Shown here: positions 58,877-64,000 of the stretch, one piece after another
Layout of the letters: the number at the start of each line of letters is the position of its first letter
Position numbering within the stretch: position 1 is the stretch's first letter
Origin: Bradyrhizobium sp. cir1
Lineage (GTDB): Bacteria; Pseudomonadota; Alphaproteobacteria; Rhizobiales; Xanthobacteraceae
Assembly: GCF_014198245.1 (NCBI RefSeq)
Contig: NZ_JACIHE010000001.1
Location: forward strand, 124,001-188,000
DNA length: 64,000 nt
Direction: 5' to 3'
Position numbers and translations under genes: made by a program
The notes under the pieces: generated by a model
Told to the model about the DNA's origin: nothing
Database searches by the model: none
The model's input: the letters and a program-made list of their open reading frames with translations, nothing else

Positions 58877-59272
58877 TTGAACCCTGGCTGCAAGCTCCTG
58901 TTGGCGATCGCACTGCCGCTTCCGCTGCTGACGGGCGTGCAGGCCGATGAGGTCGCACGGGATGGTTCACATCGTCACCATCCGCCTCAGGATCAGCTGC
59001 TGCACGAGAAATTCTATTCGGGCTGGCGCATGCCGGACAATCCGGTTCTGAGCTGCTGCAACAACGCGGATTGCTACCCGACCGAGATACGCTACGTCGA
59101 CGGCAGGATCTATGCGCGGCGCCGGGAGGACGGGAAATACATCCTGATCCCGTCCCAGAAGGTCGAGCGCAACAGAGACAATCCCGACGGCCGCAACCAT
59201 ATCTGCGCGCCGCCGCCGTCCGCCTCTCTGGTCGACACGGTCTACTGCTTCGCGCTGGGAGGTGCCACGTGA
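58877..59272 (+). CDS. Exported Cys-containing protein of unknown function
   Basis: This is a 131-aa protein with a signal peptide (about residues 1-23, ending GVQAD). The mature part is His-rich near its start (GSHRHHPPQD) and includes the motif YSGWRMPDNPVLSCCNNADC, then CAPP and a final VYCFALGG. I recall many uncharacterised Bradyrhizobium proteins of this type. Six cysteines could form disulfides or hold a metal. The start is TTG 58877 with GGAGG 8 nt upstream. Its stop overlaps the GTG of the next small gene. Confidence 0.7.
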   Translation: MNPGCKLLLAIALPLPLLTGVQADEVARDGSHRHHPPQDQLLHEKFYSGWRMPDNPVLSCCNNADCYPTEIRYVDGRIYARRREDGKYILIPSQKVERNRDNPDGRNHICAPPPSASLVDTVYCFALGGAT

Positions 59273-59457
59273 GATTCATATTGGTGAACGGCAGGACCCC
59301 GTTCCGCAAGACGTCGTGCCTGTGGTGCTGCGAGGAGGTCGAGGGAGGCTATCTGCGCGACGCCAGGACGCTGCTGCCCTATTGCAGTTACGAATGCTAC
59401 GCGATTCACCAGGAAGCGGCGCCGTTGATCGAGGGACGAACGCGCGCGGCATCCTGA
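59269..59457 (+). CDS. Small CxxC...CxxxC protein, member 2 of 3
   Basis: This 62-aa protein starts MRFILVN. It has Cys17-x2-Cys20 (with an extra Cys21) and Cys39-x3-Cys43. GTG 59269 overlaps the previous stop as GTGA and has GGGAGG 6 nt upstream. It is a paralogue of the next gene, which has the same MRFxLVN beginning and all four cysteines at identical positions. Cytoplasmic; function unknown. Confidence 0.7.
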   Translation: MRFILVNGRTPFRKTSCLWCCEEVEGGYLRDARTLLPYCSYECYAIHQEAAPLIEGRTRAAS

Positions 59458-59514
59458 ACAGCCAGCCTGAGAGGCGCATCGACGGATATTCCATCGGCAG
59501 GAGAGGACACGGCA

Positions 59515-59823
59515 TTGAGATTCATGCTCGTCAATCAGGAACATCCCTGCCACGACGCCGCATGCAGCGCATGCGCCCGGCCGCTGGGTTCGAGTTACGT
59601 CCGGCATGTGTCCAAGCAAGAGCGGTACTGCGACTACGATTGCTATCGCCAGCGGACGACCATGGACATGCTGTGGCCCCGCAGCCCGTTCGAGGCGATC
59701 GCGGTGCTGACGGTACTTACGAGCTTGAGCTGGATGATTCAGATGGGCGCGCTGTCGCGCTCACTGGCCGAGGCCTATCTGCGCGAGTACGACCTTCTGA
59801 CCACGGAAGGAGGTGACCGCTAG
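59515..59823 (+). CDS. Small CxxC...CxxxC protein with a membrane segment, member 3 of 3
   Basis: This 102-aa protein has an N-terminal half (MRFMLVN, Cys17, 20, 39, 43) that is homologous to the gene before it. The second half adds a hydrophobic helix (about residues 56-75) and an acidic tail. It could tether the cysteine domain to the inner membrane. The start is TTG 59515, with GGAGAGG about 8 nt upstream. It ends the cluster of four small genes transcribed divergently from the PAS kinase. Confidence 0.65.
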   Translation: MRFMLVNQEHPCHDAACSACARPLGSSYVRHVSKQERYCDYDCYRQRTTMDMLWPRSPFEAIAVLTVLTSLSWMIQMGALSRSLAEAYLREYDLLTTEGGDR

Positions 59824-59906
59824 CTGCTCGATGCCGGCCGCGCAGAGTTGTCGGCCGCAGTCACCGCGTCCAGCCCGCGCCGCGTCCAGCCCCGGCGGTC
59901 GCGAGG

Positions 59907-62093
59907 CTAGGGCGACGGGGCTGCGGCCGATACCGTTGGCTCCGCGCTCACCTCCTGCGTCGTGACGCGCTGCTCGGATTTCGACGCGACCATGTCGCTG
60001 CTCTCGAACCGTGCGCGGTAGACCAGCACGTTCTCAATCACGCGCTGAACGTAATTGCGCGTCTCCGACAGCGGGATGCGCTCGACCCAGTCGACCGGAT
60101 CGACATTGGGATCCCTGGGGTCGCCGCGCGCCTGCACCCATTCGCGCACCCGGCCACGGCCGGCATTGTAGCCGGCGAAGGTCATGATCTGGTTGCCGCG
60201 ATATTCCGACAGCAGTGCGCTCAGCTCGGCCGCGCCCATCTGCGTGTTGTAGACGGGATCGGAGACCATCCTGTCCCAGTCATAGGTCAGGCCGAAGCGT
60301 TTGGCGGTGTCGCGGCCTGCTTCCGGCGTCACCTGCATCAGCCCGACCGCATTGGCGGGCGACTTGTCGCGCTGGTCGAACGAGCTCTCGGTGCGTGCCA
60401 CCGAATAGATTACGCTGGTCTCGATCGGCGGAGCGAGCTGCTTGTGCTCGGGGATGCCGATGGTCGGGAAGGCGTAATGGTCGAGCGCGAGCCCGCGCGC
60501 CAGCGCCGACTTGCCGACCTCAAGCATCACGCGCGCATCGTTGCGCCGGCCGGCGAGTGCGCCGAGCGCCTCGAGCGCTGCGACGTCGGTGCTCTCCTTG
60601 GCAAAATCCTCGGCGTAATAGAACACCATGTCGCGCTCGCCGATCCCGTACAGCATGTCGGCGGCGCGCACGCGATCGTCGGCAGGCGGCGTGTCGGCAG
60701 AGGCCAGAACCGGCGAGGGTGCACGCAGCTCGATGCGGTCGAGCCCGAGCTTGGCGCGGGCGAGCTGGCCGTAATAGGCGGTCGAATAGCGCGCCGCGGC
60801 CTTGTAGCTCATGCGGGCGTCGGCGGCCGCACCCATGGCTTCCGCCGCGCGGCCGCGCCAGTAATGCGCGCGCGACAGCGCGATCGGATTGGCCGAGCCC
60901 TCGTCGATCGCGGCGAAATGCACCATCGCCGTCCTGGGGTCGTTGAGATAGCGCAGCGCGATCCAGCCGCACATGAAGTGATAATCGACGCGATAGACCT
61001 CCATCGCCGGCACGGCCGCGGCGCGGACCACGTCGTAAGCGGTCTTGAACTTGCCCTGGTCGAGCAGCTTGCGCGCCAGCAGGCGTCGCTCGCGCCACCA
61101 GGCGTCGGTGTCCTGCGCGGCCATCGTGTCGGGCGCGGCGGCGAGGATCACCTCGGCCGCATCGTCGATGCGGTCGTTCTGGAGATGCCATTGGGCGCGG
61201 CACAGCACATAGCCGAGATCGCGGCGCGCCTCGGCTGAGACATCGTCGAGATAGTCCTTGGCCTTGTTCGCCTTGCCGGTGACCGCAGCGCAGGCCTTGA
61301 CGATCGCGAGCGCATCCTCGCCGAGCCGTTTTGCCACGCGCCTTGCGCCGGCGTAGTCCTTGGCGCCGAGCCGCTTGTCCATGCGGGCGCGGTGATCGTC
61401 GGCGTTCAGGAGGTCGCGGAACGCCTCGTAGGAATCCTCCTCGCTGCGCTCGGACAATTCGTCCGTGCGCCAGGCCTCGCGTACGAGCCGCGCGGCCCTG
61501 TCGGTCTCGCCTTCGCTCAGCAGCACGCGGGCGAGCGCGAACTTGCCCTTGGCGCTGGTCGGGCGGTCCATCGTGAATTTGTGCACGGTGGCGGCGTCTG
61601 CCTTCTCCTGCCACAGCCGCGCCTCGGCGCGGCGGCGCAAGAGCGCGCTGCTCGGCCAGTCCGGGTTGGCGGCGAGGAAGCCGGCGTAGCGCCTGAAATT
61701 CGCGGTGCTCTCGGAATGGCGCAGCATGAACCAGTCGGCGAGCTTCTGCCCGGCGGGGTCGGCGATGCGGTCGCGCGCCGCGCTCGCGTCGTCGGTCTTG
61801 CCCTTGCGCGCGAGATCGATGGCGTCCTTCAGCGCGGCGAGATCGCCGGTGAGCGGCGGGGCGGCCGGCTTGTCCGCGGGCGCGTCGTCCTGCTTCTTCG
61901 ACTTTCGCTTGGCCTCGGCATGCTTGCCATGACGGGATTTCGCCGCGGCATGGCGCTGCTTGCCGGCTTTCGCCTCATGCGTCTTCTTCGACGCCGACGA
62001 TTTGTGACTGCTTTTCGCCGCCAACTCGGTGGGAACAAGGGCCAAGGCGGCCACGGCAACGACACACGCGAGCGAGCGTAGGCACTGGTTCAT
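59907..62093 (-). CDS. Soluble lytic murein transglycosylase (Slt)
   Basis: This 728-aa periplasmic enzyme cleaves peptidoglycan to 1,6-anhydromuropeptides. The signal peptide covers about residues 1-26. A Lys/His/Ala-rich low-complexity stretch follows (about 28-80), then a long alpha-superhelical region (about 90-540), and the C-terminal SLT catalytic domain (about 560-700) with the catalytic Glu in SVARTESSFDQ, GLMQVTPEAG, and FAGYNAGRGRVREW. ATG 62093 with GGGGGA about 8 nt upstream is chosen over longer in-frame extensions that lack a signal peptide at the N-terminus. Confidence 0.95.
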   Translation of the reverse strand: MNQCLRSLACVVAVAALALVPTELAAKSSHKSSASKKTHEAKAGKQRHAAAKSRHGKHAEAKRKSKKQDDAPADKPAAPPLTGDLAALKDAIDLARKGKTDDASAARDRIADPAGQKLADWFMLRHSESTANFRRYAGFLAANPDWPSSALLRRRAEARLWQEKADAATVHKFTMDRPTSAKGKFALARVLLSEGETDRAARLVREAWRTDELSERSEEDSYEAFRDLLNADDHRARMDKRLGAKDYAGARRVAKRLGEDALAIVKACAAVTGKANKAKDYLDDVSAEARRDLGYVLCRAQWHLQNDRIDDAAEVILAAAPDTMAAQDTDAWWRERRLLARKLLDQGKFKTAYDVVRAAAVPAMEVYRVDYHFMCGWIALRYLNDPRTAMVHFAAIDEGSANPIALSRAHYWRGRAAEAMGAAADARMSYKAAARYSTAYYGQLARAKLGLDRIELRAPSPVLASADTPPADDRVRAADMLYGIGERDMVFYYAEDFAKESTDVAALEALGALAGRRNDARVMLEVGKSALARGLALDHYAFPTIGIPEHKQLAPPIETSVIYSVARTESSFDQRDKSPANAVGLMQVTPEAGRDTAKRFGLTYDWDRMVSDPVYNTQMGAAELSALLSEYRGNQIMTFAGYNAGRGRVREWVQARGDPRDPNVDPVDWVERIPLSETRNYVQRVIENVLVYRARFESSDMVASKSEQRVTTQEVSAEPTVSAAAPSP

Positions 62094-62169
62094 TGGATGG
62101 TCCCCCTGCGAAACCACTACAAACCAAGGTCCGCGACGACATGCGGCTTGAGAATCAAAAACGACACCA

Positions 62170-62191
62170 AAACGATGCCATGACATCGTTT
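62170..62191. promoter_or_regulatory. 8-bp dyad in the slt/cyclase divergent region
   Basis: AAACGATG and CATCGTTT flank CCATGA, 77 nt upstream of the slt start. The whole gap 62094-62416 (323 bp) otherwise shows only a TTAA-N6-TTAAC string at 62275-62289, one base short of CtrA spacing. Confidence 0.35.
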
Positions 62192-62416
62192 CGCATTCCT
62201 CACGCTGTCGCAACAATGCGGCAAAATACGGATGAGGCGAGGGAACTTCCGCAAAGGAGAAAAGGGCAGGCGCTTTAACCTTTGTTAACGATTTGGGCTC
62301 GCGCGACGGTTGTGCGCGGTCTGGTGCGTCACAACGGCCAGATTGCGCGTGTTCCCGCCGCCAAATCCGGTGTATTGAGTTCCCTAAGCCGTCCTTTCAG
62401 CCTTTGCCCCGCAGCT

Positions 62417-64000
62417 ATGCCAATTTTCAACCAGTCGATCCGGCGCAAGATCGTCGGCATCGCCCTCGGGCTAATCGTCCTGATGCTGGTCACCTCGGTC
62501 TTGTCGATGGTGATGTCGAGCCAGGTCGGAATCCTGCTGGACGAGCTGACCAACCGCTACATCCCGGCCTATGGCGATCTGGCGCGCGCCAATATCCGCT
62601 CGCTGGAGCGGGCGGTGGCGCTGCGGCGCATGGTCATGATGAGGATGCAGTCGCCGACGGACGAGGAGGCCTATGCGGCGCGTCTGCGCGAGTTCGAGGA
62701 AGCGGACCGCAGGATCGAGGAGGAGGCCGAGCGCGCGCGCAAGCTGATCAACGCGATCATCGACGATCCCAGGACGCAGTCCGACAACGCGGCGCTGGCG
62801 CGGATCGAGATCCGCATCGAGGCCGCCGTCAGCGAGCTGCGTCGCGACCAGAGCGAGGATCACGCCAAACTCCTCAAGCAGATCGACGCAAAGCAGATGG
62901 CGGAGGCCCGCGTCACGCTCGAGCACATCGACCTGCTGCGCGACCAGTTCAACCAGAAGATCGACGGCATCCGCGCCGACATGCTCAAGCAGGTCTTCGC
63001 CTCGACGTCGCAGGTGATCAGCCGTCAGCACCAGGCGATCATCGTATCCGGCCTCGTGACTTTGCTCGCAGCGGTGGTCGGCTTTGTCTTCGCGTTGCTG
63101 GTCTCCAGCGGCATCACGCGTCCGGTGCGGCTCCTGCTCGCCGGCACCCGCGAGGTCGAGGCGGGTCGGTTCGACAAGCCCATCACGGTCTCGACGCAGG
63201 ACGAGATCGGCGAGCTCGCCGCCGCCTTCAACCGCATGATCGAGCAGCTCAGGCACAACGAGCGCATCCGCGAGACCTTCGGCCGCTACATCGACCCCAA
63301 GGTGGTGGAGGGCCTGATCGACCGGCCGGAGGTCGCCATCGACGGCCAGCGCCGGGTGATGACCATCATGTTCTGCGACATGAGCGGCTTCACCTCGATG
63401 AGCGAGGGCATGACCCCGCGCGGCCTCGTCAAGGTGATGAATCACTACTTCACGGTCATGTCCGCGCCCGTCAGGAGCAATCGCGGCGTGATCGACAAAT
63501 ATATCGGCGACGCCATTATGGCCTATTGGGGTCCGCCCTTCATCGAAGGGGACGAGCCGGCGCTGCTCGCCGGCCTTGCCGCCATCGAGATGGCCGACCA
63601 GGTGCCCGCGCTGCAGAAGCAGCTGCCGGATCTGCTCGGCATCCGCGCCATGCCGGCGCCGTGCGACCTGCGGATCGGCATTGCCACCGGAGAGGTCCTG
63701 ACCGGCAGCATCGGCTCAGAGCTGATGATGAGCTTCACCGTGATGGGCGATGCCGTGAACCTCGCCTCCCGGCTCGAGGCCGCCAACAAGGTCTACGGCA
63801 CCCGCATCCTGATCGCGCAGGCAACGGCGGATGCGATCGGCCCGCAGCTCGAGCTGCGTGAGGTCGATCGTCTCGCGGTCGCCGGCCAGACCGCGCCGCA
63901 AGCGATCTTCGAGGTGATGGGCAGGGCAGGCGCGCTGACCGAGGCGCAAGCGAGCCTGGGACAGCACTATGCCGCAGGCCTCGCCGCCTATCGCACCTGC
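62417..64000 (+). CDS. Membrane-bound class III adenylate/guanylate cyclase with HAMP domain (3' end outside window)
   Basis: The reading frame stays open for 528 codons to the window edge. An N-terminal helix (about residues 10-34), a periplasmic helical sensor (about 35-210) and a second helix (about 212-234) precede a HAMP domain (about 235-288, ending TQDEIGELAAAFNRMIEQL). The class III cyclase catalytic domain follows, with the metal-binding Asp321 in MFCDMSGFTSM, KYIGDAIMAYWG, and VMGDAVNLASRLE. It should convert ATP, or GTP, to the cyclic form. It is divergent from slt. A partner could be the cyclic-nucleotide-binding domain of the glutaminase fusion, but nothing links them directly. 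Confidence 0.92.
   Translation, partial: MPIFNQSIRRKIVGIALGLIVLMLVTSVLSMVMSSQVGILLDELTNRYIPAYGDLARANIRSLERAVALRRMVMMRMQSPTDEEAYAARLREFEEADRRIEEEAERARKLINAIIDDPRTQSDNAALARIEIRIEAAVSELRRDQSEDHAKLLKQIDAKQMAEARVTLEHIDLLRDQFNQKIDGIRADMLKQVFASTSQVISRQHQAIIVSGLVTLLAAVVGFVFALLVSSGITRPVRLLLAGTREVEAGRFDKPITVSTQDEIGELAAAFNRMIEQLRHNERIRETFGRYIDPKVVEGLIDRPEVAIDGQRRVMTIMFCDMSGFTSMSEGMTPRGLVKVMNHYFTVMSAPVRSNRGVIDKYIGDAIMAYWGPPFIEGDEPALLAGLAAIEMADQVPALQKQLPDLLGIRAMPAPCDLRIGIATGEVLTGSIGSELMMSFTVMGDAVNLASRLEAANKVYGTRILIAQATADAIGPQLELREVDRLAVAGQTAPQAIFEVMGRAGALTEAQASLGQHYAAGLAAYRTC

Noticed and set aside
62293..63861. Plus-strand frame of 522 codons at the right end
   Set aside because: It is the wrong frame of the HAMP-cyclase gene, which is open from ATG 62417 to the window edge and has all catalytic motifs.

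Overview
The window looks like a chromosomal segment of an alphaproteobacterium of the Bradyrhizobium/Rhodopseudomonas group. The reasons are very high GC, the gene orders trpD-trpC-moaC, tpiA-secG-pyrG-kdsA and eno-ftsB-pdhA-pdhB-pdhC-lpd, an E1-beta subunit that carries its own lipoyl domain, TTGA-N6-TCAA (FixK/FNR-type) boxes, and palindromic repeats of the kind I associate with Bradyrhizobium genomes. The genus is inferred from reading proteins by eye; no search was run. No rRNA, tRNA, CRISPR array, transposase or complete mobile element was seen.

Region 1 (1-5.7 kb) starts with the 5' end of moeA on the minus strand. It continues with small unknown genes, a HAD phosphatase and FMN-dependent 2-hydroxyacid dehydrogenase pair, a CtpA-type protease, an SDR and a small secreted repeat protein. 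Region 2 (5.7-13.2 kb) is the most unusual part. Two FixK-type boxes lie in a divergent promoter region. Downstream is a tight series: opgC, a 45-aa membrane peptide, a Met-rich Spy-like protein, a fusion of a Spy-like periplasmic domain with a FAD/NAD/2Fe-2S reductase, a six-histidine membrane protein with a di-heme cytochrome b pattern, and a seven-CxxCH cytochrome c. A His/Cys-rich exported protein and an ECF sigma factor with a C-terminal cysteine motif follow. I read this as a candidate transmembrane electron-transfer and metal-response system.

Region 3 (13.2-29.7 kb) is mostly housekeeping: a GGDEF-EAL protein, an Flp pilin behind a sigma-54 promoter, moaC, trpC, trpD, a PpiD-like chaperone, tpiA, secG, pyrG, a phospholipid methyltransferase-like gene, a two-component system, kdsA and an MFS transporter. 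Region 4 (29.7-34.2 kb) is an apparent accessory block: an AraC regulator, a Baeyer-Villiger monooxygenase and a serine esterase, flanked by the intact MFS 3' end and a second, decayed copy of that same 3' end.

Region 5 (34.3-42.4 kb) holds a glutaminase-STAS-cyclic-nucleotide-binding fusion behind a sigma-54 promoter, a ModA-like protein, queF, a Vgb-like beta-propeller, eno, two oxidoreductases and ftsB. Region 6 (42.5-54.5 kb) holds an AcoR-like regulator without an AAA+ domain, its probable aldehyde dehydrogenase target with a perfect palindrome between them, and the pyruvate dehydrogenase cluster with a DUF5076 gene and a cytidine-deaminase-fold gene inserted. A threonine synthase-like gene and a Bug-type binding protein follow. 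Region 7 (54.6-64 kb) has an orphan receiver, a four-PAS FixL-like kinase and FixJ-like regulator, a divergent cluster of small cysteine-motif proteins, a lytic transglycosylase and a HAMP-adenylate cyclase cut by the window end.
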